Shown one piece after another: positions 50,314 through 59,670 of a stretch of 64,000 nt of DNA (positions within the stretch are counted from its first letter, which is position 1; each line of letters starts with the position of its first letter). The DNA is taken from assembly GCA_045537695.1 (NCBI GenBank), contig JAZSQB010000046.1:49683-113682 (forward strand), read 5' to 3'. Source of the stretch: RGIG2041 sp045537695. GTDB taxonomy: Bacteria > Bacillota > Clostridia > UBA1381 > UMGS1253. Position numbers and translations under genes: made by a program. The notes below the pieces were generated by a model. It was not told where the DNA came from. It did not search any database and saw only the letters and a program-made list of their open reading frames with translations.

Positions 50314-52728
50314 TCACTCCCCTGCCTGTTCGTTATAAATTTTCTCAGCATAACGAACAGCTTCCATCGCATCTTTTGCGTAGTGATCCGCACCGATAGC
50401 GTCAGCATATTCCTGTGTGAGCACTGCGCCGCCAACAATCACCTTGCAGTTGGGCACTTCGGTACGAAGCAATTTGATCGTTTCCTGCATTGACGGTACA
50501 GTCGTTGTCATCAATGCGCTCAGACCAATCATATGCGCTTTATATTCCTTCGCAAAAGTGACAACCGTTTCCGGCGCAACATCTTTACCGGCATCCACAA
50601 CCTCAAACCCATAGTTTTCAAGCAAAACTTTTACAATGTTTTTGCCGATATCATGAATGTCGCCCTTGACTGTCGCCAAAATAATTGTGCACTTTTTCGC
50701 CTGTAGCTCACCACTTGCGGCAAGTGCTTGTTTTACAGCATCAAATCCAGCTTTCGATGCCTCCGCACTCATTAGCAGCTGTGGTAAAAATATTGTTTTG
50801 CTCTCAAACCCTTTACCTACAACATCCAAAGCCGGAATAATCTCTTCGTTAATTACTTCAAGCGGCTTTTTTGTCTTTAATAGTTCCATAGCACTTGAAA
50901 AAGCCCGTTCTTTCAATCCTTTAACAATTGCCGTCTGCAAATCACTGCTGTCTGCAGCTTCTGCTGTCGACCCGTTCTGTGCCACTGCAGCATGGAAGTT
51001 ATGTGTAGAGACGAAGTTTATGTAAGCACCGCAATTTTCATCTAAACCCATTAAAGCCAGATAGCTGTAATATGTTTTCATCATTTCTTCGCTGGCTGGG
51101 TTCAGGATAGCAGCATTCAACCCCGCCGTTAAAGCCATTGCATAAAATGTAGAATTAATTAATTCGCGTTGCGGCAAACCAAAAGAAATATTTGAAACAC
51201 CTAGACTGGTGTTGCAACCAAGACGTTCTTTTATAAGCCTAAGCGATTCTAGTGTAACTTTGGCAGCATTGGAGTCTGCGCTTACAGTTAAAGCGAGCGG
51301 GTCAAAGACCAAATCTTTACGGTCTATTCCATAGCTTTGGGCTGTTATTAGAATTTTTTCAGCAATTGCTAACCTGCCATCTGCCGTTTCTGGAATGCCG
51401 TTTTCATCCAACGTCAGCGCAATTACAACGCCGCCGTACTTTTGCACAAGCGGAAAAATCGCATCCATACTCTCCTGCTTACCATTGACGGAATTTACTA
51501 GCGGCTTACCGTTATAGAGACGCATCGCAGATGCCATTGTCTCGGTATCAGAAGTATCAATTTGCAGTGGTAAATCCGTTATAGCTTGCAGCTCGCGAAT
51601 TACATCGCACATCATCGAGCATTCGTCAATTTCAGGCAAACCCACATTCACATCCAGAATATGTGCTCCGCTTTCCTGCTGCTTGACGCCTTCGTTTAAA
51701 ATGTAATCTATGTCCTTACGTCGCAATGCTTCTTTAAACGCTTTTTTTCCGGTCGGATTGATGCGCTCGCCGATAATCACCGGTTTATCACCAATGCATA
51801 CCGCACGCTTATAGGAAGACACAAGCGTATCTGTCTTTTTTGTAACTGTAGCAGGTTGTAATTCACTTATACAATTTGCAGTTTCGAAAATATGCTCCGG
51901 TGTCGTACCGCAGCAACCGCCGACAATACGTGCACCACAGCGGATAACATCCGTAATAGCATCCGCAAATTGTCTCGCATCAATATCATACGTTGTTTGA
52001 GCGTCGACAATCACCGGCATTCCGGCATTTGGATTTACAATTACCGGCACAGATGCATATTTACAAAGTGCTTGTACAACCGGTAGCATCTGCTTTGGGC
52101 CAAGACTGCAATTTACGCCGAGCGCATCTACACCCAAGCCTTCCAGCATCGCAACCATAGCTGCCGGCTCCGCACCGGTCATCAGCTGCATATTTTCATC
52201 GTAAACATTTGTTACAAACACCGGTAAATCTGAATTTTCTTTCGCTGCCAAAACTGCCGCTTTCGTCTCATAGCAGTCATTCATCGTTTCAATTAAAATC
52301 AAATCAACCCCACAAGATGCGCCTATGCGAATCACTTCGGCAAACACATCAACAGCCTCTTCAAAGGCGAGTTCGCCAAATGGTTTTAATAGCTTTCCGC
52401 ACGGTCCGATATCCAGTGCAATATATTTTTTAGAAGCATAGCCTTCTACCGCACGCTTCGCGTTTGCAACCGCCGCGCGAATGATGTTTTTTACGCTATT
52501 CTCACCTTCAACGTCGAACTTCAAACGATTCACACCAAAAGTATTGCTTGTAATAATATCACATCCGGCATCCAGATATGCCTTGTGAATCTCGCAAATG
52601 GTGTCCGGGTGCGTTATATTCCAAAGCTCCGGAAGCTCACCGGGCAAAAGACCACGTGCTTGTAATTGTGTGCCCATTGCACCATCAAAGCATAAAACTC
52701 TATTTTTAATTTCCTCTAAAATCTGCAT
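50314..52728 (-). CDS. metH: Cobalamin-dependent methionine synthase, short form
   Basis: An 804-residue MetH. Domain order: homocysteine-binding barrel with the zinc Cys residues (GVNCS and VGGCCGTTPE), the methyltetrahydrofolate barrel (IGERINPTGKKAFKEAL, VNSVNGK), the cap, and a B12-binding domain with GDIHDIGKNIV (His ligand) near residue 690. It lacks the C-terminal reactivation domain of the 1200-residue E. coli enzyme; that domain is the separate gene just upstream. ATG 52728 is assumed; a GTG at 52737 would overlap the upstream stop as GTGA. It follows metF and the reactivation gene. Confidence 0.94.
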   Translation of the reverse strand: MQILEEIKNRVLCFDGAMGTQLQARGLLPGELPELWNITHPDTICEIHKAYLDAGCDIITSNTFGVNRLKFDVEGENSVKNIIRAAVANAKRAVEGYASKKYIALDIGPCGKLLKPFGELAFEEAVDVFAEVIRIGASCGVDLILIETMNDCYETKAAVLAAKENSDLPVFVTNVYDENMQLMTGAEPAAMVAMLEGLGVDALGVNCSLGPKQMLPVVQALCKYASVPVIVNPNAGMPVIVDAQTTYDIDARQFADAITDVIRCGARIVGGCCGTTPEHIFETANCISELQPATVTKKTDTLVSSYKRAVCIGDKPVIIGERINPTGKKAFKEALRRKDIDYILNEGVKQQESGAHILDVNVGLPEIDECSMMCDVIRELQAITDLPLQIDTSDTETMASAMRLYNGKPLVNSVNGKQESMDAIFPLVQKYGGVVIALTLDENGIPETADGRLAIAEKILITAQSYGIDRKDLVFDPLALTVSADSNAAKVTLESLRLIKERLGCNTSLGVSNISFGLPQRELINSTFYAMALTAGLNAAILNPASEEMMKTYYSYLALMGLDENCGAYINFVSTHNFHAAVAQNGSTAEAADSSDLQTAIVKGLKERAFSSAMELLKTKKPLEVINEEIIPALDVVGKGFESKTIFLPQLLMSAEASKAGFDAVKQALAASGELQAKKCTIILATVKGDIHDIGKNIVKVLLENYGFEVVDAGKDVAPETVVTFAKEYKAHMIGLSALMTTTVPSMQETIKLLRTEVPNCKVIVGGAVLTQEYADAIGADHYAKDAMEAVRYAEKIYNEQAGE

Positions 52729-52733
52729 GTATT

Positions 52734-53420
52734 TCACAATCCTTTACGAAAACTGCAATTTTCATTTTTGCATAACTTGCATTTATCCACTGTACACGCC
52801 GAAATCTTTTTACCAATACCAACAAACGCTGTCACAGATTTGCTTGGAGTCATCATATATCCGTCCGTTAAAGTTAAACCGATTTTACGCTCGCAATCCA
52901 ATGCGGCAAAAATTTGTTTCTGATTTTCTAAAGCTAAATCTGCATAACCTGCGCTGAATCTCGATGTGAGATTTCCGCCGGCAGCATCTGCATGCTTTTC
53001 AAAAACTTCACACATCAATACATCGCAGTACTTTTCAATTGCCGCCGCGCCGGCAGCCTGCAGCGCAAGCGCAAAGCTTGGTTCTTCGTGCGACGCTTTC
53101 ATAATCAGCCGGTCAGGCTCTATGCCTATTGTCGCTGCAAATATAATCGTTTGAAAGCAGGTATATAAATGTTTCGCCAATGCAGATGATTGTAACTTTG
53201 TAAAGCTAAAACGAACGTTTTTCGTATCCGTCTCCGTTTCCAAAAACATATAGCATGCTCTGCACTGCAAAGCGGATTGCATAGCTTCTATTGCACGTTT
53301 TGCCAGTGATAATGTTTCATCGGGCGGCGCAGACGCACACCCCATATAACGCAAAACCTCGCTGATATCAATTTGAATCGCAGATTTTTGCGTATGTGTC
53401 CATACCGGAGAATTCCACAT
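52734..53420 (-). CDS. Detached MetH reactivation-domain protein
   Basis: A 228-residue protein matching the AdoMet-dependent activation domain of methionine synthase. It shows FETLxT-like ...CYMFLETET, GIEPDRLIMKASHE, RFSAGYADLALENQ (compare RFSPGYGD in full MetH) and MMTPSKSVTAFVGI (PSxSxxAxxG). The C terminus carries four Cys (CTVDKCKLCKNENC) that could bind a metal or cluster. It is translationally linked to metH by a GTGA overlap or close gap and lies directly after metF. A split MetH of this kind is known in several Clostridia. Confidence 0.85.
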   Translation of the reverse strand: MWNSPVWTHTQKSAIQIDISEVLRYMGCASAPPDETLSLAKRAIEAMQSALQCRACYMFLETETDTKNVRFSFTKLQSSALAKHLYTCFQTIIFAATIGIEPDRLIMKASHEEPSFALALQAAGAAAIEKYCDVLMCEVFEKHADAAGGNLTSRFSAGYADLALENQKQIFAALDCERKIGLTLTDGYMMTPSKSVTAFVGIGKKISACTVDKCKLCKNENCSFRKGL

Positions 53421-53431
53421 GGTTAACTCCT

Positions 53432-54292
53432 CTATTTGATAATTTTCGAAATGTTCTCCTGAATTTTCGCTGCTACTTCTGGCTTGTTCATAGAATATAC
53501 ATGTACAGCCGAAATACCGTTTGCCAGTAGATCGATAATCTGGTCAGTTGCATAGGCAATACCTGCTTGCATCATTGCTTCGGGCTTGTCACCAAATTTA
53601 TCCACAATGGATTTAAACCTTTGCGGTAAATATGTACCAGAAAGCGCACAAATACGGTTGATTTGCTTGCCGTTCGTTACAGGCATAATGCCGGCAACAA
53701 TCGGTACCGTAATCCCCGCCTCGCGAATCTTGTACATAAAATTATATAAAATGTTATTATCGAAAAACATCTGCGTGGTCAAAAATTCGCAGCCTGTATC
53801 TACCTTGCGCTTTAAGTTTAAAATATCTTCTTTCGAGCATGCAGATTCCGTGTGCCCTTCCGGATAACAAGCACCGCCGATGCAAAAATCACCAAAACTT
53901 TTAATATCCGCAACCAAATCACTGGCATAGCGGTATTCACATTTTTCCCGATCAAACCCTTTAGGAATATCCCCACGGAGCGCTAAAATGTTTTCAATGC
54001 CGTTATCCTGCAATTTTTTAAGCTGTGTATGAATCGTTTCTTTGGTAGAAGAAACGCAGGTCAGGTGTGCAAGCGGTGTTACACCATGCTTTAATACAGC
54101 GTTTGCCATATCCACAGTATATTGGCTTGTACCGCCACCTGCACCGTATGTAACGCTCATAAAGCTCGGCTTTAGTACCGCAATTCGCTCTACAGAATCC
54201 TTTACACTCTCATAAGCCGTGTCATTTTTTGGCGGAAAAACCTCAAAGGACAAGGTTGGTTTATTTTGTTTGAACAGTTCAGAAATTTTCAT
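53432..54292 (-). CDS. metF: Methylenetetrahydrofolate reductase
   Basis: A 286-residue flavin-dependent reductase that makes the methyl donor for MetH: LSFEVFPPKNDTAYESV with the catalytic Glu, FMSVTYGAGGGTSQYT, AHLTCVSSTKE, LALRGDIPKG, FLTTQMFFDN, VAGIMPVTN. ATG 54292 has CAGGTG upstream; a longer 307-residue frame would begin inside the preceding gene and is rejected. It is placed between the PII-like gene and the MetH activation gene. Confidence 0.95.
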   Translation of the reverse strand: MKISELFKQNKPTLSFEVFPPKNDTAYESVKDSVERIAVLKPSFMSVTYGAGGGTSQYTVDMANAVLKHGVTPLAHLTCVSSTKETIHTQLKKLQDNGIENILALRGDIPKGFDREKCEYRYASDLVADIKSFGDFCIGGACYPEGHTESACSKEDILNLKRKVDTGCEFLTTQMFFDNNILYNFMYKIREAGITVPIVAGIMPVTNGKQINRICALSGTYLPQRFKSIVDKFGDKPEAMMQAGIAYATDQIIDLLANGISAVHVYSMNKPEVAAKIQENISKIIK

Positions 54293-54314
54293 AATTACAC
54301 CTGCATTTCTATAG

Positions 54315-54983
54315 TTAAATCTTGTACGCCTTTTCCGTAGGAATGGCAAAAACAATACCGTTGGCCTCAGAAGTCAAGCCAAACGCGTTATTTACCTCTA
54401 TCATAACCTGTTTACTGGTTTCCATCGGCGCAAGAATACAGAGAAGCTCTCGTTCTCCATCCACATCTGTAGTACCCAGTGCGGTAAATTGTTCCACTTC
54501 CGCTAATCTGCCTTTCAGTATCGTACCACCGGTTGCCCCAGCTTTTCTCGCAACCTGCATAACATCCTCAGAATACCCTTCGTTTACCGATATAATAATC
54601 AAATTGTTATGGTGCTCGTTTTTCATAGCTCCGTCTCCCCGTTCTGTATTCTTATCTTGATTATAATCCAATACTTCCGATAAAATTCTGCTTGCAGCAG
54701 AAACTTTAAGAATAATCATCAAGCCACCATACTTCGTGTGACTCGCAAACAGCGTTCCGAAGTTCGCCATCATACCTTTTACAGCATCTTCAGAGCCGAG
54801 ACTGATTACCACATCTTTGTTTTTTGTTCCCAACCCAAAAATGTCCATCATTTCTGTCGGTGCAGTACCTAAACCAGTCGTTTGAAAGTTGATCTTGATA
54901 TTGATATCTTCTAATTCTTTAATAAGTTTTTTTCCTTTATCCAGTTCAACGATGGATAAAAGCACAAAAGGTCTTTTACTCAT
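54315..54983 (-). CDS. Tandem PII-like regulatory protein
   Basis: A 222-residue protein made of two PII-like ferredoxin-fold modules. The first spans residues 5-105 (FVLLSIVELDKGKKLIKELED...NFQTTGLGTAPTEM...GGLMIILKV). A charged linker (DKNTERGDGAMKNEHH) follows, then the second (NLIIISVNEGYSEDVMQVARKAGATGGTILKGR...EREL LCILAP). The ATGGTILKG loop is the nucleotide-binding type. Its start codon overlaps the DUF1538 stop as ATGA, so it is probably the regulator of that transporter, in the way GlnK regulates AmtB. The ligand is unknown. Confidence 0.8.
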   Translation of the reverse strand: MSKRPFVLLSIVELDKGKKLIKELEDINIKINFQTTGLGTAPTEMMDIFGLGTKNKDVVISLGSEDAVKGMMANFGTLFASHTKYGGLMIILKVSAASRILSEVLDYNQDKNTERGDGAMKNEHHNNLIIISVNEGYSEDVMQVARKAGATGGTILKGRLAEVEQFTALGTTDVDGERELLCILAPMETSKQVMIEVNNAFGLTSEANGIVFAIPTEKAYKI

Positions 54984-56506
54984 GTTGTCCCCCCCTCCTC
55001 ATCAAAGAATATAATGTCGTTTTCAAGCATGCTGATTTCTGCATGGAACCGCTTGAGGCGTCTTGCGCGGCTTCTGCGCTCAATTAAGCCAAGCGTTTGA
55101 ATCGTAATCAACGGTGTCATAGCAATCATTGCCACAATACCAAAAGCATCCGTCATCACATTACCGCCAATCGCATCACATGCACCCATTGTAAGTGGTA
55201 ACATAAAGGTCGAAGTCATCGGACCGCTGGCTACACCGCCGGAATCAAATGCAATACCGGTATATATGCTCGGAACGAAATAACTGATTATAATAGAAAC
55301 TGCATAACCAAAGATTAAAAACGGCATAATCGGTAAACCGGTGAGAACTCTGAGCATCGAAATGCCAGTCGAAACGGAAACACCGATCGAAAGCGCAACG
55401 GCAACAGATTTTTGCGAAATTGCACCATTCGTAATTTCGCTGACCTGACGTTTCAGCGAGTGTACTGCCGGCTCAGCCGAAACGACGAAGTAACCCATCA
55501 ACATACCAATCGGTATCAACATGTTTTTGTAATTGCTTCCCGCAATCATAGAACCAATTAATCTGCCTGCCGGCATAAATCCTACATTGGCACCAGTTAA
55601 AAACAGCACCAAGCCGATGTATGTATACACAAAGCCGACCGACATTTTTAATACATTGTGCATATGAAATCTTCTTGCAATCAATTGATAAACAATAAAA
55701 ACCAAGACGATCGGTCCTACTGCAAGTGCGACTTCTTTTGCATAATGTGGCAAGAGTCTGGCAAATTGCTCAAACGCCTGCGTTGTAGTATGAACAACAG
55801 TTATCGAATAAGTTGTTATAGCAGGATGCGGACGATAAAAAATACTTAATAAGAGCACCGACAAAATTGGCCCTATGCTGCATAGCGCAACCAAACCAAA
55901 ACTATTTTCGCCTGCATGTTTACCTTTTTTCGCTGAAGCAAAACCTGTTCCTAAAGCCATAATAAACGGCACAGTAATCGGTCCGGTTGTAACACCGCCC
56001 GAGTCAAACGCTGTCGCTACAAATTCACCCTGCGCAAAGAATGATAAAGCTATGATTAAAATATAAAATAGTAAAATCAGCACTCTGATCGGTATGTCAA
56101 ATCTGTTTCTAAGGAATGTAATGCTGAGAAAAATACCAACACCTATACCCACGCAGTTAATCAACATTGCATTTGGAATTGTCGGTACCTGCTCGGCAAG
56201 CACCTGCAGATCCGGCTCAGAAACGGTAATTAAAAATCCTAAAATACCACAAATGATAAGCGGAAGAATAATCTTATGGTTTTTGTTTAAAGATTTACCA
56301 ATACCTTCACCTAATGGTTCCATAGATATGCCTGATCCAACCGTAAAAAAGCTCATTCCAAGAATCAAAAGAATTGTGCCGAACAAGAACAAGACGAGGA
56401 CGCCCGGATCTAACGGCACACAAGTTGCGGAAAGAATTAAAACTATAATCGCAATCGGTAAAACCGAAGTCAAAGATTCTTGAAATGATGTAAAAATATG
56501 CGACAT
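54980..56506 (-). CDS. DUF1538 membrane transporter (fused A+B halves)
   Basis: A 508-residue polytopic protein with about 12 helices, built of two DUF1538 repeats, each with an FDSGGV.TGP motif (near residues 165 and 419) followed by a Pro- and Gly-rich membrane segment. DUF1538 gene pairs (UmpA/UmpB) have been reported as monovalent-cation/proton antiporters; here both halves are fused. It is coupled by an ATGA overlap to a tandem PII-like gene. AGGAG precedes ATG 56506. The transported ion is not known; antiport is inferred from the family. Confidence 0.85.
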   Translation of the reverse strand: MSHIFTSFQESLTSVLPIAIIVLILSATCVPLDPGVLVLFLFGTILLILGMSFFTVGSGISMEPLGEGIGKSLNKNHKIILPLIICGILGFLITVSEPDLQVLAEQVPTIPNAMLINCVGIGVGIFLSITFLRNRFDIPIRVLILLFYILIIALSFFAQGEFVATAFDSGGVTTGPITVPFIMALGTGFASAKKGKHAGENSFGLVALCSIGPILSVLLLSIFYRPHPAITTYSITVVHTTTQAFEQFARLLPHYAKEVALAVGPIVLVFIVYQLIARRFHMHNVLKMSVGFVYTYIGLVLFLTGANVGFMPAGRLIGSMIAGSNYKNMLIPIGMLMGYFVVSAEPAVHSLKRQVSEITNGAISQKSVAVALSIGVSVSTGISMLRVLTGLPIMPFLIFGYAVSIIISYFVPSIYTGIAFDSGGVASGPMTSTFMLPLTMGACDAIGGNVMTDAFGIVAMIAMTPLITIQTLGLIERRSRARRLKRFHAEISMLENDIIFFDEEGGTT

Positions 56507-56577
56507 ATACGAATACTCCTATGTAATATACTATTGTTGCTGCATCCTACGCACAAACACAAAACTATACATAACAT

Positions 56578-56606
56578 AGTATAGCATAACATTTCTAAAA
56601 ATACAA
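56578..56606 (-). promoter_or_regulatory. Promoter of the DUF1538-PII-metF run
   Basis: Minus strand TTGTAT (56606-56601), 17 bp, TATACT (56583-56578) with an extended -10 TG. The leader is about 65 nt. No SAM or cobalamin riboswitch is seen although met genes lie downstream. Confidence 0.7.
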
Positions 56607-56670
56607 TATTTCAATTAGGATACTTGGCATAAATTTTTCGCAAAATTGCCACAATTAACGATTATATAAT

Positions 56671-56699
56671 AAATCCGGATACAGATTGTATCCGGATTT
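56671..56699 (-). terminator. Terminator after kdgK
   Basis: A perfect 12-bp stem AAATCCGGATAC (56671-56682) and GTATCCGGATTT (56688-56699). The T run is short and interrupted. Confidence 0.65.
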
Positions 56700-56718
56700 A
56701 AAATTATTAAATTCTATT

Positions 56719-57750
56719 TTATCTCTGTACACGACCCGAGCCGTCGCCGCCTGCAAGGTTTTCCACATCTGCTCTGGATACGAGGTTAAAGTCGCCCGGA
56801 ATGGTGTGCTTGAGCGCCGAAGCTGCAACACCGAATTCAAGTGCATCCTTGAAGTTCTTACCATCGAGGAAACCGCAGATTACGCCGCCAGCGAAGGAGT
56901 CGCCACCGCCAACGCGGTCAACAATCGGAGTAATTCTGTACTTTCTGGAATGATAGAATTCCTTTGTTTCGCTGTTGTAGATACAAGCCGACCAGCCGTT
57001 ATCGGAAGCAGAGAAGCTTTCGCGCAGAGAGCTGATTACATACTTAAAGTTAAACTTAGCGACCATCTGCTCGAAGATATCCTTATAGCCCGCAAGTTCA
57101 AGTTCACCACTTGTGACGTCTGTGTTGCCCGGCTTAAAGCCCAGCACTTTTTCAGCATCCTCTTCGTTACCGATGCATACGTCAACGTACTGCATTAAGT
57201 TGGTCATAACCTTCTGAGCTTTTTCGCTGGACCAAAGCTTCTTTCTGAAGTTGAGGTCAACCGAAACGGTAATACCCTTTGCTTTTGCAGCTTTGAGTGC
57301 AGCTTCTGTCAGCTCTGCAGCTGCATCGGAAACTGCCGGTGTAATACCTGTAAAGTGGAACCAGTCAGCACCTTCAAAAATCTTATCAAAATCAAAATCT
57401 GCAGCTGTTGCAGTGGAAATCGAAGAATGTGCGCGGTCATATACAACGTTGGACGCTCTCATTGCAGCACCGGTCTCCAAAAAGTAAATACCGAGTCTTT
57501 CGCCGCCGCGAGCAATGTTCTTTGTTTCAACATTCATCTTGCGCAGTGCAGCAACAGCACACTCACCAATCGGGTTTGCCGGTACCTTTGTCACGAATTC
57601 AGCATCGTGACCGTAATTTGCAAGAGAAACAGCTACATTTGCTTCGCCGCCGCCGTAGCATACATCAAACTCATCTGCCTGAATAAACTTTTCGTTACCC
57701 GGCGTAGATAGTCTTAACATTATTTCACCCATTGTTACAATTTTTGCCAT
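56719..57750 (-). CDS. kdgK: 2-dehydro-3-deoxygluconokinase (PfkB family)
   Basis: A 343-residue sugar kinase: VTMGEIMLRLSTPG start, YGGGEANVAVSLANYG, DLNFRKKLW, and the DRVGGGDSFAGGVI catalytic/anion-hole motif near residue 285. It should phosphorylate KDG to KDPG, the substrate of the aldolase encoded next to it. ATG 57750 has AAAGGATGA upstream. Together the pair can serve uronate or gluconate breakdown; no transporter or dehydrogenase of that route is adjacent. Confidence 0.9.
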   Translation of the reverse strand: MAKIVTMGEIMLRLSTPGNEKFIQADEFDVCYGGGEANVAVSLANYGHDAEFVTKVPANPIGECAVAALRKMNVETKNIARGGERLGIYFLETGAAMRASNVVYDRAHSSISTATAADFDFDKIFEGADWFHFTGITPAVSDAAAELTEAALKAAKAKGITVSVDLNFRKKLWSSEKAQKVMTNLMQYVDVCIGNEEDAEKVLGFKPGNTDVTSGELELAGYKDIFEQMVAKFNFKYVISSLRESFSASDNGWSACIYNSETKEFYHSRKYRITPIVDRVGGGDSFAGGVICGFLDGKNFKDALEFGVAASALKHTIPGDFNLVSRADVENLAGGDGSGRVQR

Positions 57751-57785
57751 GGTTAATTCATCCTTTCGTTTGTGAAAATTCAAAA

Positions 57786-58433
57786 TTATTTTGCAGCTCT
57801 AGCCGCCTTAATGTTTTCGATAAACTGCTTTCCGATCTTTGTGATGCTTGCATAATCACCGGTCTTAGCACCGCCTGTCAAACAGCTGCCTGCACCCACT
57901 GCAACTGCACCGGCTTTAATCCATTCACCAACATTGTTAGCATCCACACCACCGGTCGGCATAAACTTTGCCTGCGGAATCGGACCATGAATTGCCTTAA
58001 TCATCTTCGGACCCATTGTATCGCCAGGGAAGAGCTTAATAATATCACAGCCGGCTTCCATAGCTTCAACCGTTTCCTTGATAGTCATGACGCCTGGCAT
58101 ATACGGTACTCTGTAACGGTTACAAAGCTTTGCAGTATCCAGATCAAAATACGGGCTAACAATATACTGCGCACCTGCGAGAATCGCAATTCTTGCGGTC
58201 TCGGAATCCATAACTGTGCCTGCACCGAGAATAATCTGCTCCGGAGAATATATGTTTGCAACTTCGCTGATTACTTTGTCCGCAGACGGAACGGTAAATG
58301 TCATTTCGATAGCAGCTACGCCGCCTTCGATACAAGCATCTGTAATTCTCTTTGCCTGCTCAGCAGATGTTGCACGAACAACTGCAACCAGGCCAACCTC
58401 TTGAATTTTTTGCAATACTGTTTCTTTATCCAT
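57786..58433 (-). CDS. kdgA: KDPG/KHG aldolase
   Basis: A 215-residue class I aldolase: VGLVAVVRATSAEQAKRI, GGVAAIEMTFTVPSAD with the Glu, GAGTVMDSETARIAILAGAQYIVSP and the Schiff-base Lys in DIIKLFPGDTMGP, then PTGGVDANNVGEWIKAG. It splits KDPG into pyruvate and glyceraldehyde 3-phosphate. AAAGGAGAT lies upstream of the ATG at 58433, and a TTGCAA-17-TATAAT promoter precedes it. kdgK follows 35 nt later in the same transcript. Confidence 0.93.
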   Translation of the reverse strand: MDKETVLQKIQEVGLVAVVRATSAEQAKRITDACIEGGVAAIEMTFTVPSADKVISEVANIYSPEQIILGAGTVMDSETARIAILAGAQYIVSPYFDLDTAKLCNRYRVPYMPGVMTIKETVEAMEAGCDIIKLFPGDTMGPKMIKAIHGPIPQAKFMPTGGVDANNVGEWIKAGAVAVGAGSCLTGGAKTGDYASITKIGKQFIENIKAARAAK

Positions 58434-58480
58434 AGTCCTATCTCCTTTTATATCGGACGTGCCGAACATATTTAACCTAT

Positions 58481-58509
58481 ATTATACTATAACTCACTGC
58501 ACTTTGCAA
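58481..58509 (-). promoter_or_regulatory. Promoter of kdgA-kdgK
   Basis: Minus strand TTGCAA (58509-58504), 17 bp, TATAAT (58486-58481). Confidence 0.75.
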
Positions 58510-58522
58510 CAGTATTTTTACC

Positions 58523-59596
58523 TCATTTTCCATATTTTTTTATCTTACTTTTGGTTTTTCGATTAAATTTGATATATGCAAAAAACAATAACAACAAAAA
58601 CGGCAAACCAATATACCCAAAAAAAGCATAGAGTGTGCGTACAATACCTGAAAAGCCAAGCATACAAACAGGGATAGCACCACCGCTGACGAACAAAACC
58701 GCAATATACCGTTTAACACGCAAATGTTGCTGTATATAATCCACAATTGCGTACCCACACCCCAGCGCCGTCGATAAAACCGAACATAATAAAATTACAC
58801 TGTATATATTTTCATGCACTTTCCCCTGTCGTTCTATCAAGGTCAGCATCGGGATTTCTCCAAGCATAATCTTTCCCTGATAAACCGAAAGCACAGCCCA
58901 TATACATAAAGCAACAAAAACCAATACTGTCGCAGATGCAAAGCATGCATAGCGCACAGCCCTTTCGCTGCAGCAATAACGACGCATAGAACAGAGTAAT
59001 ACAACAGCGGATAAAAAATTATAGGACGCATATAAAATCGCCGAGCGCATGATTTCAAAACCGTTATATGCATAATGCGCAATTGAAGCGGTTTCTACAG
59101 ACCGAAATAAAATACCGCACGCAGAAAACCAAACAAGTCCAATGCTAATTAGCGGCGCTAATATCATATTTACAACGGCAATCGCTTGAATATCAAAACA
59201 CAAAAGAATACTGCCAAGCACAATCATGAGCCCAACACCAAACCAATACGGCGAAAAATTCGCCTGCACAAAAAATGTGCCGGTAGCTGATGCCATCGCA
59301 CAAAACCCACAAAACGAAAAAGCTGCTACGCATAACGAAATAAACTTCTGAGCATATCCCATATGTGTTCTCTGTAAAAAATCGTCAAATGAATCAATTT
59401 TAAAATTATAACAGACCATCAAGACATAGCAAAATACAGCATAAAATAAAACAGCAACGCACAACAGTCCCAAAAAACTCCATTTTCCGTATATAGTAAA
59501 AAAGCTGTAAATTTCCTGACCCGTCGCAAATCCGGCACCGACTACAGTTGCAACAACCGTCGATGCAATTAAACAAACATTTTTAATTTCCTGCAT
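58523..59596 (-). CDS. YkvI-like membrane transporter
   Basis: A 357-residue protein with about ten helices. The N-terminal VVATVVGAGFATGQEIYSFF block (TxVGAGFATGQE) is the clear mark of the YkvI family, related to amino-acid permeases of the APC/LeuT-fold group. The later YNFLSAVVLL and SILLCFDIQAIAVVN segments agree. The substrate is unknown. ATG 59596 has GGGAGGG 5 nt upstream. It is divergent from dpaA across 75 bp, so shared sporulation control is possible but unproven. Confidence 0.85.
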   Translation of the reverse strand: MQEIKNVCLIASTVVATVVGAGFATGQEIYSFFTIYGKWSFLGLLCVAVLFYAVFCYVLMVCYNFKIDSFDDFLQRTHMGYAQKFISLCVAAFSFCGFCAMASATGTFFVQANFSPYWFGVGLMIVLGSILLCFDIQAIAVVNMILAPLISIGLVWFSACGILFRSVETASIAHYAYNGFEIMRSAILYASYNFLSAVVLLCSMRRYCCSERAVRYACFASATVLVFVALCIWAVLSVYQGKIMLGEIPMLTLIERQGKVHENIYSVILLCSVLSTALGCGYAIVDYIQQHLRVKRYIAVLFVSGGAIPVCMLGFSGIVRTLYAFFGYIGLPFLLLLFFAYIKFNRKTKSKIKKYGK

Positions 59597-59670
59597 AAAA
59601 CCCTCCCTAAATTGCACAAAGCTAAACTTTTGCACATAAACTGTAGTAAAACAAACCCGGGGTGTATTTT

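Noticed and set aside
56507..56580. SAM or cobalamin riboswitch for the metF-metH run
   Set aside because: The leader of the first gene is about 65 nt and carries no B12 box or S-box pattern, and no other long leader occurs within the run.
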